Shown here one piece after another: positions 36,461 through 46,434 of a DNA stretch of 64,000 bases. The position numbers and the translations under genes are program-made. The notes beneath the pieces were generated by a model that saw nothing but the letters and a program-made list of their open reading frames with translations, was not told the DNA's origin and made no database searches. How positions within the stretch are numbered: position 1 is the first letter of the stretch; each line of letters starts with the position of its first letter. Source of the DNA: Rhizobium sp. Root483D2 (GTDB taxonomy: Bacteria; Pseudomonadota; Alphaproteobacteria; Rhizobiales; Rhizobiaceae); the NCBI RefSeq assembly GCF_001426685.1, contig NZ_LMFB01000020.1, positions 122,496-186,495 of the forward strand, in the 5' to 3' direction.

Positions 36461-38170
36461 ATGTCCTACAAAATGTCGCGCGCGGCCTATGCCAGCATGT
36501 TTGGTCCCACCACCGGCGACAAGGTTCGGCTGGCGGATACAGAATTGTTTATCGAGGTGGAGAAGGATTTCACCACCTATGGTGACGAGGTGAAATTCGG
36601 CGGCGGCAAGGTCATTCGCGACGGCATGGGCCAGAGCCAGGCAACGCGGGCTCAAGGCGCTGTCGATACCGTCATCACCAATGCGTTGATCATTGATCAC
36701 ACCGGCATCGTCAAGGCCGATATCGGTTTGAAGAACGGCCGGATCGCGGCGATCGGCAAGGCCGGCAATCCGGATACGCAGCCCGGCGTGACCATCATCG
36801 TCGGTCCCTCTACCGAGGTGATTGCCGGCGAAGGCAAGATCGTCACGGCGGGCGGCATGGACGCCCATATCCATTTCATCTGCCCGCAGCAGATCGAGGA
36901 AGCGCTGATGTCGGGGATCACCACGATGCTTGGCGGCGGTTCCGGCCCCGCGCATGGCACGCTGGCGACGACCTGCACGGGCGCCTGGCATATCGAGCGG
37001 ATGATCGAGAGCTTTGACGGCTTTCCGATGAATCTCGCGCTGGCCGGCAAGGGCAATGCCTCGCTGCCGGCGCCGCTGGAGGAAATGATCCTTGCCGGCG
37101 CGTCCAGCCTGAAGCTGCACGAGGACTGGGGCACGACGCCTGCCGCCATCGACAATTGCCTGTCGGTTGCCGATGGCTTTGACGTGCAGGTGATGATCCA
37201 CACCGACACGCTGAACGAAAGCGGTTTCGTCGAGGATACGATCGACGCCATCAGGGGCCGCACGATCCACGCCTTCCACACCGAAGGGGCAGGCGGCGGC
37301 CATGCGCCTGACATCATCAAGATCTGCGGCCAGTCGAACGTCATCCCGTCCTCGACCAACCCGACCCGGCCCTACACGATCAACACCTTGGCCGAACATC
37401 TTGACATGCTGATGGTCTGCCATCACCTGTCGCCCTCCATTCCTGAAGATATTGCATTTGCGGAAAGCCGGATCCGCAAGGAAACCATCGCGGCCGAAGA
37501 CATTCTCCACGATATCGGCGCCTTCTCGATCATTTCCTCCGATAGCCAGGCGATGGGCCGGGTCGGTGAGGTGGCGATCCGCACCTGGCAGACCGCCGAC
37601 AAGATGAAGCGGCAGCGGGGGCGGCTGGCGCAGGAGACCGGCGACAACGATAATTTCCGGGTACGCCGCTATATCGCCAAATACACCATCAATCCCGCCA
37701 TCGCCCAAGGTCTCTCCCATGAGATCGGCTCGATCGAACCGGGCAAACGCGCCGATCTGGTGCTGTGGAATCCTGCCTTCTTCGGCGTGAAGCCCGACAT
37801 GGTGCTTCTTGGCGGCATGATCGCGGCCGCTCCGATGGGTGATCCCAACGCCTCCATCCCGACGCCGCAACCGGTGCATTACCGGCAGATGTTCGGCGCC
37901 TTTGGCAAGGCACGGACGAATTCCTCGGTCACCTTCGTGTCGCAGGCCTCGCTGGACGGCGGCCTGCAGGCGCGCCTTGGTGTTGCCAAGCAGTTGATCG
38001 CGGTGAAAAACACCCGTGGCGGCATCAGCAAGGCCTCGATGATCCACAATAGCCTGACGCCGCATATCGAGGTCGATCCGGAAACCTACGAGGTGCGCGC
38101 CGATGGCGAGCTTTTGACCTGCGAACCGGCAACCGTCTTGCCGATGGCGCAACGCTACTTCATGTTCTAG
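36461..38170 (+). CDS. ureC: Urease alpha (catalytic) subunit
   Basis: 569 residues, normal for UreC. Nickel ligands and catalytic residues are intact: HIH (136/138) in [12 protein letters not shown], the carbamylated Lys near 218 in [14 protein letters not shown], the [12 protein letters not shown] segment, the flap His in MVCHHLSPS, and the Asp ligand in [13 protein letters not shown]. Hydrolyses urea with UreA and UreB. It starts 3 bases after the vapC stop. Confidence 0.97.
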   Translation: MSYKMSRAAYASMFGPTTGDKVRLADTELFIEVEKDFTTYGDEVKFGGGKVIRDGMGQSQATRAQGAVDTVITNALIIDHTGIVKADIGLKNGRIAAIGKAGNPDTQPGVTIIVGPSTEVIAGEGKIVTAGGMDAHIHFICPQQIEEALMSGITTMLGGGSGPAHGTLATTCTGAWHIERMIESFDGFPMNLALAGKGNASLPAPLEEMILAGASSLKLHEDWGTTPAAIDNCLSVADGFDVQVMIHTDTLNESGFVEDTIDAIRGRTIHAFHTEGAGGGHAPDIIKICGQSNVIPSSTNPTRPYTINTLAEHLDMLMVCHHLSPSIPEDIAFAESRIRKETIAAEDILHDIGAFSIISSDSQAMGRVGEVAIRTWQTADKMKRQRGRLAQETGDNDNFRVRRYIAKYTINPAIAQGLSHEIGSIEPGKRADLVLWNPAFFGVKPDMVLLGGMIAAAPMGDPNASIPTPQPVHYRQMFGAFGKARTNSSVTFVSQASLDGGLQARLGVAKQLIAVKNTRGGISKASMIHNSLTPHIEVDPETYEVRADGELLTCEPATVLPMAQRYFMF

Positions 38171-38192
38171 ACTAGTTGCTCATCAAGAAAGA

Positions 38193-38879
38193 ATGCCGAT
38201 GTCCTGGAGAAGGCCCTTGCGCTGGCTGGCGGCCGTCCTGCTCACGGCAATCCTGTGCGTTGCCGCCGGGACATTCGTGCCGCGTCCCCTGTGGCCTGTG
38301 GCGAAGGCCGGAACGGCTGTGGGCGAGACGCACCGGATCCTCGTGCTCTCCAATCCCATCCACACGGATATCGCCATTCCGGTCACCGCCGAGACGCTGG
38401 CCCGGTTTCCGTTTCTGTCGGAAAGCGGCATGCCGGTTGCGCATCCCGATGCGCGCTGGCTGATTTTTGGCTGGGGCGGGCGGGCCTTTTATATCGAGAC
38501 GCCTGCCTGGTCGGATTTGAAGCCGGTGCCGTTGTTCAAGGGGCTGACGCTGGACCGCTCCGTCGTCCACGCAGATGTTGCCGGCGAGATCATCGAGCCT
38601 GCCGATCATATTGCCAGTTTCGAGATCGGCGCGGAGGGATATCAACGCCTGTTGTCTTTCATCGAGGCCAACTTCGCGACGGTGGATGGGCGGATCGCGG
38701 CGATACCGGATGCAGGTTACGGAGAAAACGACCGTTTCTTCGAAGCCAATGGCTGGTTCAGCGCTTTGAGGGGTTGCAATACCTGGACGGCGAAGGCGCT
38801 GCGCGAGGCTGGGTTGCAGACCGGCTGGTGGAACCCATTGCCGGTTTTGCTGTCGGTATCGCTGAGGCTGTATAACTGA
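38193..38879 (+). CDS. DUF2459 / urease-region conserved membrane-anchored protein
   Basis: 228 residues with one N-terminal hydrophobic segment (RWLAAVLLTAILCVAAG), probably an anchor or signal. Conserved features are NPIHTDIAIPV, WLIFGWGGRAFYIETP and GCNTWTAKALREAGL. This is the family known as the urease-region conserved hypothetical (DUF2459), often found near ure genes. The Cys/His pattern resembles papain-like folds, but I cannot confirm catalysis. Confidence 0.82.
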   Translation: MPMSWRRPLRWLAAVLLTAILCVAAGTFVPRPLWPVAKAGTAVGETHRILVLSNPIHTDIAIPVTAETLARFPFLSESGMPVAHPDARWLIFGWGGRAFYIETPAWSDLKPVPLFKGLTLDRSVVHADVAGEIIEPADHIASFEIGAEGYQRLLSFIEANFATVDGRIAAIPDAGYGENDRFFEANGWFSALRGCNTWTAKALREAGLQTGWWNPLPVLLSVSLRLYN

Positions 38880-39063
38880 ATTCATTGGATTTTCGCCGCA
38901 GGCCTAGACATGCGCGCGGTGCAGGTCAGCCATGCGCGGCATGTTTTTCATGCCCTTTGTGCTGCATCGCAACAGGACTTGCTGTAGAAAACAGGTGACC
39001 TCCTGTGCCTTGTTCCTCCCAAGACCTGCCGCGCGGGGGCGTCTGTCTTTCAAGGAGTTTATC

Positions 39064-39606
39064 ATGATCATTGGCAGAAAAGTGCCGTCCGTTACCTTCC
39101 GCACGCGCGTTCGCGACGAAGCTGTTGGTGGTGCCAATCCGTTCCGTTGGCAGGATGTTTCGTCGGCGGATTATTTCGGCGGCAAGCGCGTCATCCTGTT
39201 TTCGCTGCCGGGCGCCTTCACGCCGACCTGCTCGACCTTCCAGCTTCCCGATTTCGAAAAGCTGGCCGCTGATTTCCGCGCCGAGGGCATTGACGAGATC
39301 TACTGCATTTCCGTCAACGACGCCTTCGTCATGAATGCCTGGGGCAAGTCGCAGAACCTTGAAAACGTCAAGCTGATCCCGGATGGGTCCGGCGAGTTCA
39401 CCCGCAAGATGGGCATGCTCGTGTCCAAGGACAATCTCGGCTTTGGCATGCGCTCCTGGCGTTATGCTGCCGTCATCAATGATGGTGTCGTCGAGCAGTG
39501 GTTCGAAGAAGACGGCTATTGCGACAATGCCGACGGCGATCCCTATGGCGTTTCCGCGCCGCAGAACATTCTTGGCGCGCTGCAGTCGGAAAAGATCGCG
39601 GCCTGA
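39064..39606 (+). CDS. Peroxiredoxin, Prx5 type
   Basis: 180-residue thiol peroxidase. Peroxidatic Cys56 lies in LPGAFTPTCST, with KRVILFSLPG before it and YCISVNDAFVMNAWGK after it, all typical of the Prx5/glutaredoxin-coupled class. Reduces H2O2 or alkyl hydroperoxides using glutathione/glutaredoxin or thioredoxin. CAAGGAG lies upstream of the start. Its place between DUF2459 and ureE is unusual for urease; a separate promoter in the 184-base gap before it is likely. Confidence 0.9.
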   Translation: MIIGRKVPSVTFRTRVRDEAVGGANPFRWQDVSSADYFGGKRVILFSLPGAFTPTCSTFQLPDFEKLAADFRAEGIDEIYCISVNDAFVMNAWGKSQNLENVKLIPDGSGEFTRKMGMLVSKDNLGFGMRSWRYAAVINDGVVEQWFEEDGYCDNADGDPYGVSAPQNILGALQSEKIAA

Positions 39607-39712
39607 TCTCAGGCCTGTGCACTTCCCATGACGTCCGGCGCCGGGCTTCTTTGGTCTGGCGCCGGATTTTTTTGTTGTTACAGTGGCATGAATGAATTTG
39701 AAGGCTTGCTGA

Positions 39713-40189
39713 ATGCCCTATCGCTCGACCGAAATCCTGTCGCCCGGCCCGGCCGGCATCACACCGCTGCACACCATCGCGCTTGCCCACGATCAGCGCC
39801 ATCTGCGCCGCAAATTGCTGCATCTCGACAATGATGATGTGGTGATGCTCGATCTCAAGGAAGCCGTGATGCTGGCCGATGGCGATCTTCTGGTGCTCGA
39901 TAGCGGCGATCATGTGCGCATCGCAGCGGTCCCCGAGCCGCTTTACGATATTCGTCCGCGCGATCCGCTCCACCTGATCGAACTCGCCTGGCATCTGGGC
40001 AACCGGCATCTGGCCGCCGAAATCCGGCTGGACCGGATTTTGATCCTGCGCGATCCCGTCATCAAGGCGATGCTGGAAGGTTTGGGCGCGACGATCGGCG
40101 AGGTCACGGAACCGTTCCAGCCGATGCGCGGCGCCTATCACGGGTCCGGCGGGCATTCGCACGGCGGCCATCATCACGCCCATGACTGA
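39713..40189 (+). CDS. ureE: Urease nickel metallochaperone UreE
   Basis: 158 residues. The peptide-binding N-terminal domain and the metal-binding domain ([22 protein letters not shown], with the conserved GNRH histidine) are followed by a His-rich tail [12 protein letters not shown], which binds nickel. It hands nickel to UreG. Overlaps ureF by 8 bases. Confidence 0.93.
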   Translation: MPYRSTEILSPGPAGITPLHTIALAHDQRHLRRKLLHLDNDDVVMLDLKEAVMLADGDLLVLDSGDHVRIAAVPEPLYDIRPRDPLHLIELAWHLGNRHLAAEIRLDRILILRDPVIKAMLEGLGATIGEVTEPFQPMRGAYHGSGGHSHGGHHHAHD

Positions 40190-40853
40190 TCTGGCCGGGA
40201 CGCAGGCGCTTTTGCGGTTGGTGACATGGTTGTCGCCGGCTTTTCCGGTCGGCGCGTTCTCCTATTCCGGCGGGCTCGAGCAGGCGGTGCACGATGGTCT
40301 GGTGACCGATGCGCCAGGGCTTGCGGCATGGCTGCAGGCGCTGATCGAGCATGGCTCTGCTTGGAATGACGCCGTGCTGTTGGCCGAGAGCTACCGCGCC
40401 TGTGGCGATGCGCCAAGACTGGCGGCGGTGCGGGAATTGGCGGAAGCTTTGGCCGGATCGCGCGAGCGGCACATGGAAACGATGTTGCAGGGCGAGGCGT
40501 TCCTGACGGCCGCAGCCCATTGGCCGCATCCGGGGCTTGAAACGCTCCACGGTGCTATCGCCTATCCCGTCGCCGTCGGCGCGGTTGCGGGCATCCATGG
40601 AACGGGGCTGGAAGCAGCGCTTGCGGCCTACCTGCATGCAAGTGCCTCCAACCTCGTCTCGGTGGCGATCCGGTGTGGCGTGACCGGGCAGACGCATGGT
40701 CTCGGCGTGCTGGCCAAGCTCGAGCCGGTGATCTCCGCAACAGCGGCGCGGGCCGCAGCCACGACGCTGGACGATCTCGGCTCTGCCACCATCACGGCCG
40801 ATATTTCGGCCCTGCGCCATGAGACATTGCATTCGCGGCTCTTCCGGTCCTGA
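40182..40853 (+). CDS. ureF: Urease accessory protein UreF
   Basis: 223 all-helical residues with [20 protein letters not shown] near the N-terminus and HLYxxA-equivalent [19 protein letters not shown] towards the C-terminus. It bridges UreD and the UreG GTPase in the maturation complex. Overlaps ureE by 8 bases. Confidence 0.93.
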   Translation: MTDLAGTQALLRLVTWLSPAFPVGAFSYSGGLEQAVHDGLVTDAPGLAAWLQALIEHGSAWNDAVLLAESYRACGDAPRLAAVRELAEALAGSRERHMETMLQGEAFLTAAAHWPHPGLETLHGAIAYPVAVGAVAGIHGTGLEAALAAYLHASASNLVSVAIRCGVTGQTHGLGVLAKLEPVISATAARAAATTLDDLGSATITADISALRHETLHSRLFRS

Positions 40854-40892
40854 CGGTTTCGAGCGCCCGCTTTCTTGAAAGGAAAATTTGCG

Positions 40893-41504
40893 ATGAAATC
40901 TGCCAATGGTCCCCTTCGCGTCGGTATCGGCGGCCCGGTCGGCTCCGGCAAGACGGCGCTGACGGACAAGCTCTGCAAGGCGATGCGCGCGCAATATTCG
41001 GTCGCCGTCGTCACCAACGATATCTACACCAAGGAAGATGCTGAGGCGCTGGTGCGCATGCAGGCGCTGCCCTCCGACAGGATCGTCGGCGTCGAGACCG
41101 GTGGATGTCCGCATACGGCAATCCGTGAAGATGCGACGATCAACCTGCAGGCGATCGCCGATCTCAACCGCCGCATTCCCGATCTCGATGTGATCTTCAT
41201 CGAATCCGGCGGCGACAATCTGGCCGCGACGTTTTCGCCCGATCTGGCCGATATCACCATCTATGTGATTTCGGTCTGCCAGGGCGAGGAAATCCCGCGC
41301 AAGGGCGGACCGGGCATCACCCGCTCGGATCTGCTGGTGATCAACAAGAAGGATCTGGCGCCCTATGTCGGCGCCGATCTCGATGTGATGGAGCGCGATG
41401 CCAACCGCATGCGCGCCGAGCGGCCCTTCGTGTTTTCCGATATGAAGCGCGGCGATGGTATCGAGACGATCGTCGAATTTTTGCGGGTCGAAGGCGGGCT
41501 TTAA
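40893..41504 (+). CDS. ureG: Urease accessory GTPase UreG
   Basis: 203 residues: P-loop [25 protein letters not shown], the metal-binding [16 protein letters not shown] (CPH), [15 protein letters not shown] and the [10 protein letters not shown] specificity motif. It drives GTP-dependent nickel delivery. Start 40893 has AAAGGAAA upstream. Last gene of the urt-ure cluster, closed by the hairpin at 41526-41557. Confidence 0.96.
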   Translation: MKSANGPLRVGIGGPVGSGKTALTDKLCKAMRAQYSVAVVTNDIYTKEDAEALVRMQALPSDRIVGVETGGCPHTAIREDATINLQAIADLNRRIPDLDVIFIESGGDNLAATFSPDLADITIYVISVCQGEEIPRKGGPGITRSDLLVINKKDLAPYVGADLDVMERDANRMRAERPFVFSDMKRGDGIETIVEFLRVEGGL

Positions 41505-41525
41505 GCTTTGCCGCCCAAACAAAAA

Positions 41526-41557
41526 AGCCCGGCCGCATCTGGAATGGGGCCGGGTTT
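41526..41557. terminator. Terminator between ureG and the convergent RND gene
   Basis: CCCGGCC (41528-41534) pairs with GGCCGGG (41548-41554). It is preceded by an A-run (41518-41526) and followed by TTT, so it could stop transcription from both sides. ureG ends 21 bases before it and the minus-strand pump ends 21 bases after it. Confidence 0.75.
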
Positions 41558-41577
41558 CCATGCGGTGGCCCGCAGCC

Positions 41578-44500
41578 TTATTCGGCTGCGAGATGGATGA
41601 CGTTACCGCTGCGTTTGGGACCTTCCAGCTTGTCGAGCCGTTTTTCCAACGCGTCGATCGTCTTAGCCTGATCGGTGACGATGCCGGTCAAAGCTTCGTT
41701 TTCAAGAACATCCAGCTCGTCGTCCTTCTTGCCCACGAAGCGGCCGAACAGCCAGCCGATCAGGCGCGAGACATCGTCCATGATGAGAAAGAACGACGGA
41801 ACCACGAGAAGCGACAGCACGGTGGAAACGATGATGCCGCCGATCACGGCAATTGCCATCGGTGCGCGGAACGAGCCGCCTTCGCCGACGCCAAGCGCCG
41901 AGGGGATCATGCCGGCCGACATGGCGATCGACGTCATGATGATCGGCTGGGCGCGCTTGCGGCCGGCCTCGATCATGGCCTGGACCCGCTCCATGCCATG
42001 GCGCTTCATCTCGACGGCGAAATCGACGAGAAGAATGGCATTCTTGGTGACGATCCCCATCAGCATCAGCACCCCGATCATGACCGGCATCGAAAACGCG
42101 TTGCGTGTCAGGATCAGCGCCACCGCGACGCCGCCAATCGCCAGCGGCAGCGACAACAGGATGGTGAACGGCTGGATCACGTCCTTGAACAGCAGGATGA
42201 GCACCACCAGAACCATCAGCAAGCCGAGCAGCATGGCGTTGCCGAAGCTCTGCATCATCTCGCTCTGGATCTTGGCATCGCCGCTTTCGGCAAGCCGCAC
42301 GGTCGAGGGCAGCTGCGTTTCATCGACGATCCGCTTGAACTCGGCTGTCGAGGTATCGAGTGCCGTGCCCTGCGGCACGTCGGAGCCGATCGAGGCGACA
42401 CGATTACGCGCATTGCGCAGGATCGAGCTTGGTCCTTCCGAGTAGCTGATGTCAGCGACACTATCGATCGGAACAGTCGCCCCCGATGCGGTCTTCACCT
42501 TCAGGGCACCGATCGACTGCAGATCGCGGCGGACGTCGAGCGACGTCTGGACGCGGATCGGGATCAGCCGGTTATCGAGCGAGATCTTGGTCAGGGCCGC
42601 ATCGACATCGCCTGTCGTGGCAACGCGGATGGTCTGCGAGATCTGCTGTGGCGTGATGCCGAGACGGGCGATTTCATCCTTGCGCGGATGGATCTGCAAT
42701 TCCGGCCGGGGCAGGGCCCCTTCGGAGCTGACATTGGACAGGATGGGCGAGGCGCGCAGCTTGCCTTCCAAGAGGCCGATGGCTTCATTCAGGTCATCCT
42801 CGTTGGATGACAGGAAGTTGAAGGTCAATTCACGCTCGCCGCGATCGTTGAGCTTTGTGATGCGCACATCCGGGATGCCGCGCAGGTTGGCGAAAATATC
42901 CTTCTCGACATCCCACTGCGGACGCGTGCGGCCATCCATCTGCATTTTCGGCATATATTGCCCGATCAGCGGAAGATTGCCGAGGCCCTTGTTGACCAAG
43001 GTTTTCACCAGTGAGTGATCGATCGTGCCGAGAATGATGCGGACGGTGGCGCGGCGCAGTTCGAGATCGCCCTTTGGAGACGCACCGCCGAGAATGAAGA
43101 CGCTCTCGACGCCATCGATTCCACGGACCGCATTGTAGATCTGCTCGGTCGTGTTGTCGGTTTCAACCAGCGTCGCGTTGGGGGGCAATTCGACCGAAAG
43201 CACGACACGGGAGGCGTCGTCCGGCGGCATGAAGCTGCCAGGAACCTGCGCCATCAGGAAAAGCGAGCCGGCCAGGAACGCGAAAGCGGCCAGCATCGTG
43301 GCATAGCGCATGTACCAGCGCCGGGTCGTGGCGCTGACCAGCCAGGTATAGCCCTTCATCAGGCGGCCGTCATTGTCGTGATGGTCGTCGACGCCATCCT
43401 CGGGCTTCATCAGATAGGCTGCCATCAGCGGCGTGATCAGGCGCGCCACCATCAACGAGAAGAACACGGAGAAGGCGACAGTCAGGCCGAACTGGATGAA
43501 ATATTGCCCGGCAACACCCGGCATGAAGGAAACCGGCACGAAAACCGCGATGATGGTGAAGCTGGTGGCAATAACCGCCAGACCGATTTCATCGGCGGCA
43601 TCGAGCGATGCCCGGTACGGCGTCTTGCCCATCTTGATATGCCGGGCGATGTTCTCGATTTCGACGATCGCGTCATCGACGAGAATACCCGTTGCCAGCG
43701 TCAATGCCAGGAAGCTGACGAGGTTGAGCGAGAAGCCCATCAGGTCCATGATCCAGAATGTCGGGATCGCAGACAGGGGAAGAGCGACGGCGGCGATCAG
43801 CGTGGCACGCCAGTTTCTGAGGAACAGAAGCACGACGATGACGGCGAGGATCGAGCCTTCGAGCAGCGTATGCAGGGCTGCCTCATAGTTGCCGTAGGTG
43901 AAATAGACGGCGTCGTCCACCATCGCGATGTTGACCTCGGGATGGGCCGCGCGAACGGTTTCTAGGCTTTTTGCCACCGTTTCGGCGACCGAGACTTCGC
44001 TGGCGCCCTTCGAGCGGAACACCGCGAAGGTGACCGATGCATCGCCATTGAAGCGCGAGAAGGATTTCTGCTCCTCGTAGGTATCGGTGACGGTGCCCAG
44101 ATTGGAGAGTTTGACAAACCGGCCATTGGGAAGCGCGATCGTCGTATTGGCCAGCTCGGCCACGTTGCGGGCGTCGCCCAGCGTGCGGATGGTCTGTTCG
44201 TTGCCGCCGATCTGGCTGCGGCCAGAGCCGAGATCGACGTTGGTGCTGCGCAGCTGGTTGTTGACGTCAGGTGCGGTGATGCCGAAGGAATCGAGCTTGC
44301 TTGGATCGAGTTCTACCTTGATTTCGCGGTCGGAGCCGCCGTAGCGGTCGATCCGGCCGACACCGACCTGGCCCTGTAGCGCGCGCTTGATCGTGTCATC
44401 GACGAACCAGGACAGCTCTTCGAGCGTCATGTCCGGCGAGGTGACGGAGAAGGTCTGGATCGCCTGGCCTTCGACATCGATCTTGGTGACGACCGGTTCT

Positions 44501-44871
44501 TCGACATCGGCGGGCAGGTCGCTGCGGATGCGGTCGATGGCGTCCTTGGTGTCCTGAACGGCTTCTTCCGTCGGCTTTTCGATGCGGAAAACAACGCTGG
44601 TGAGCGATTGTCCGTCGGTCACCGTGGACTGGATTTCATCGACGCCGGCGATCGAGGCGACAGCGTCCTCGACCTCCTTGGTCACCTGCATTTCCAGTTC
44701 CGACGGCGACGCGCCGTTCTGGGTCACGGTGATGGCCACCACCGGAACGTCGATGTTGGGAAATTTGGTGATCGGCAGGGCATAGAAGGATTGAATGCCG
44801 AGGTAGAGCAGCAGCGCAAAACCCAGGATCGGTGCGATCGGATTGCGGATGGACCAGGCGGAAAAGTTCAT
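41578..44871 (-). CDS. RND superfamily efflux pump, inner-membrane permease (second system)
   Basis: 1097 residues, slightly longer than AcrB because of a C-terminal cytoplasmic coiled-coil-like tail (DELDVLENEALTGIVTDQAK, DALEKRLDKLEG). Proton-relay residues are present: DD in TATGILVDDAIVEIENIARH and the TM10 Lys in MGIVTKNAILLVDF. The first periplasmic loop and paired helix bundles follow the normal order. It lies 15 bases downstream of its adaptor gene. No substrate can be assigned. It differs from the pump at 2909-6013, which has Arg at the TM10 position. Confidence 0.92.
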   Translation of the reverse strand: MNFSAWSIRNPIAPILGFALLLYLGIQSFYALPITKFPNIDVPVVAITVTQNGASPSELEMQVTKEVEDAVASIAGVDEIQSTVTDGQSLTSVVFRIEKPTEEAVQDTKDAIDRIRSDLPADVEEPVVTKIDVEGQAIQTFSVTSPDMTLEELSWFVDDTIKRALQGQVGVGRIDRYGGSDREIKVELDPSKLDSFGITAPDVNNQLRSTNVDLGSGRSQIGGNEQTIRTLGDARNVAELANTTIALPNGRFVKLSNLGTVTDTYEEQKSFSRFNGDASVTFAVFRSKGASEVSVAETVAKSLETVRAAHPEVNIAMVDDAVYFTYGNYEAALHTLLEGSILAVIVVLLFLRNWRATLIAAVALPLSAIPTFWIMDLMGFSLNLVSFLALTLATGILVDDAIVEIENIARHIKMGKTPYRASLDAADEIGLAVIATSFTIIAVFVPVSFMPGVAGQYFIQFGLTVAFSVFFSLMVARLITPLMAAYLMKPEDGVDDHHDNDGRLMKGYTWLVSATTRRWYMRYATMLAAFAFLAGSLFLMAQVPGSFMPPDDASRVVLSVELPPNATLVETDNTTEQIYNAVRGIDGVESVFILGGASPKGDLELRRATVRIILGTIDHSLVKTLVNKGLGNLPLIGQYMPKMQMDGRTRPQWDVEKDIFANLRGIPDVRITKLNDRGERELTFNFLSSNEDDLNEAIGLLEGKLRASPILSNVSSEGALPRPELQIHPRKDEIARLGITPQQISQTIRVATTGDVDAALTKISLDNRLIPIRVQTSLDVRRDLQSIGALKVKTASGATVPIDSVADISYSEGPSSILRNARNRVASIGSDVPQGTALDTSTAEFKRIVDETQLPSTVRLAESGDAKIQSEMMQSFGNAMLLGLLMVLVVLILLFKDVIQPFTILLSLPLAIGGVAVALILTRNAFSMPVMIGVLMLMGIVTKNAILLVDFAVEMKRHGMERVQAMIEAGRKRAQPIIMTSIAMSAGMIPSALGVGEGGSFRAPMAIAVIGGIIVSTVLSLLVVPSFFLIMDDVSRLIGWLFGRFVGKKDDELDVLENEALTGIVTDQAKTIDALEKRLDKLEGPKRSGNVIHLAAE

Positions 44872-44886
44872 CGCGAATGACCTCGA

Positions 44887-46080
44887 TCAGTTCGATACTG
44901 TTTCGGCGCCTGCAGGCACCGGCTTGATGCGATCGCCATCGCGCACGAAGGCGCCGGCTTTGGTGATCACGCGGTCGCCCTCCTTCAGGCCGGTCCGGAT
45001 TTCGATCAAGCCGTTATCCTGTATGCCGGTTTCAACCTGAGCCACATGGGCGACGTCGTCCTCGACCTTGCGGGCGACCATGCCGTCCTTGGTGTTGGTG
45101 ACCGCCGAAAGCGGCAGGACCAGCGCCTGCTTTTCCGTGACGATGATCTGTGCCCGGGCATACATGCCCACTCTGGCTTTTTCAGGTTCCAGCAGGGTGA
45201 TATAGACATTGCCGAGGCGTGTCTGGCTATCGACCACCGGCGAGATCAGCCGGATTTGTCCGTCGACCTGCGTCTTGCCGTCGGCCAGCGTCACCTTTGC
45301 CTTCTGACCGATCTCCAGCTTCGGCAGGTCGGCTTCGATAATATCGGCCTTCATCTCTACGGCGCCGTCGCGGATGATGGTGAACAGCGGCTCGCCTGTG
45401 CCGTTTGCGATGGCGCCGACCTTTGCGGTGCGGGCCGAGACGACGCCGGCGACCGGCGTTTTCACATCTGTGCGCACCAGGCGCAGGTCGACGTCGGAAA
45501 TCTGCGCTTCGACCACCTTGATATCGGCCTTGGCGACAGAGACCAGCTGATCGGCCGAGCGGACGCGCGCAAGCGCTGCGGTTGCGGCGGCCTTTTCCTG
45601 GTCGCGCTGCGCCGTCGACATCGATCCCGCCTCGGCGAGCTTTTTCGAGCGGTCGCTGACCCGGACCGCTTCGTCGGCATTGGCCTGCGCTTCGGCGAGC
45701 TGCGCCTCATATTGGGCAAAGGCGGCCTCGGCCTTGGCAAGGCTTGCGGCATACTGGCTCTTTTGCAGCACCAGCATATCCGGGTTGAGGGTGGCCAGCG
45801 TGCTTTCTGCCTCGACCCGGTCGCCGACATCGGCATTCAGCGTGCGAATGGAAAGGCCATCGACAAGCGGGGACACATAGGTTTCGTCCACGGCCTTGAC
45901 GGCGCCGGTTGCCATAACCCGGTCAACGATCAGCCTTGTCTCGACCTGGCTGACGACGATCGACGGCAATGCCTGTTCGGTTTTTTGGGGAGCTGCGGCC
46001 TGCGCCAATGCGGTACCCGACGAGAGCGTCAGGAGCAGGGCAGCGGACATTCCAAACGCAAACGTCGTGTAACGGGCCAT
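44887..46080 (-). CDS. RND efflux periplasmic adaptor (second system)
   Basis: 397 residues with a cleavable signal (MARYTTFAFGMSAALLLTLSSGTALAQA) rather than a lipobox. Domains: lipoyl half near 70-100, a long helical hairpin with Ala/Glu repeats near 105-180, the second lipoyl half (DVKTPVAGVVSARTAKVG), beta-barrel and membrane-proximal region. Partner of the pump immediately downstream. No outer-membrane factor is encoded nearby. Confidence 0.9.
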   Translation of the reverse strand: MARYTTFAFGMSAALLLTLSSGTALAQAAAPQKTEQALPSIVVSQVETRLIVDRVMATGAVKAVDETYVSPLVDGLSIRTLNADVGDRVEAESTLATLNPDMLVLQKSQYAASLAKAEAAFAQYEAQLAEAQANADEAVRVSDRSKKLAEAGSMSTAQRDQEKAAATAALARVRSADQLVSVAKADIKVVEAQISDVDLRLVRTDVKTPVAGVVSARTAKVGAIANGTGEPLFTIIRDGAVEMKADIIEADLPKLEIGQKAKVTLADGKTQVDGQIRLISPVVDSQTRLGNVYITLLEPEKARVGMYARAQIIVTEKQALVLPLSAVTNTKDGMVARKVEDDVAHVAQVETGIQDNGLIEIRTGLKEGDRVITKAGAFVRDGDRIKPVPAGAETVSN

Positions 46081-46434
46081 CGGCTCACTTTCCTAAAATT
46101 CCAGATAAGTCTGTTTCCTGACGCTGCCCGCCTTCATGGAAGGTTCGCTGCCGCCGTCTACAGGAAGGAAGGGAATGCCGCTTCAACCGTGTTGAGCAAA
46201 TGTTCCCCCGCATCCTCCTCAAGATGCCTCGGGCCGTATTTAGTCAGGCCCATCAGGCGATGCAAGATGATAGAAATAAAGAATGGTTCCTCATTATTTT
46301 ATTTGTTGAGACCCATCAACGCAACTTCTGTTTTATGTCCTTTTGTTGCGCATCCGTGTTTTTCCTGTGTCTTAAATGCGAAACGCGCGGGACCAGCCCG
46401 CGCGTTTCCATAGCGAAAACAGATGTAAAAACGC
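46081..46434 (-). promoter_or_regulatory. Promoter region of the second RND operon, with upstream operon end
   Basis: 354 bases without a supported gene. The middle (46200-46380) is clearly AT-richer than the rest of the window and should contain the adaptor promoter. The right end carries the hairpin at 46380-46408 that closes the ABC operon. No regulator gene sits here, so control of this pump is unexplained. Confidence 0.45.
46380..46408 (-). terminator. Terminator hairpin of the pyrimidine-linked ABC operon
   Basis: GAAACGCGCGGG (46380-46391) and CCCGCGCGTTTC (46397-46408) form a perfect 12-bp stem with a five-base loop, 26 bases beyond the stop codon of the minus-strand binding-protein gene. 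Only a short T-run follows on that strand. Confidence 0.75.
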
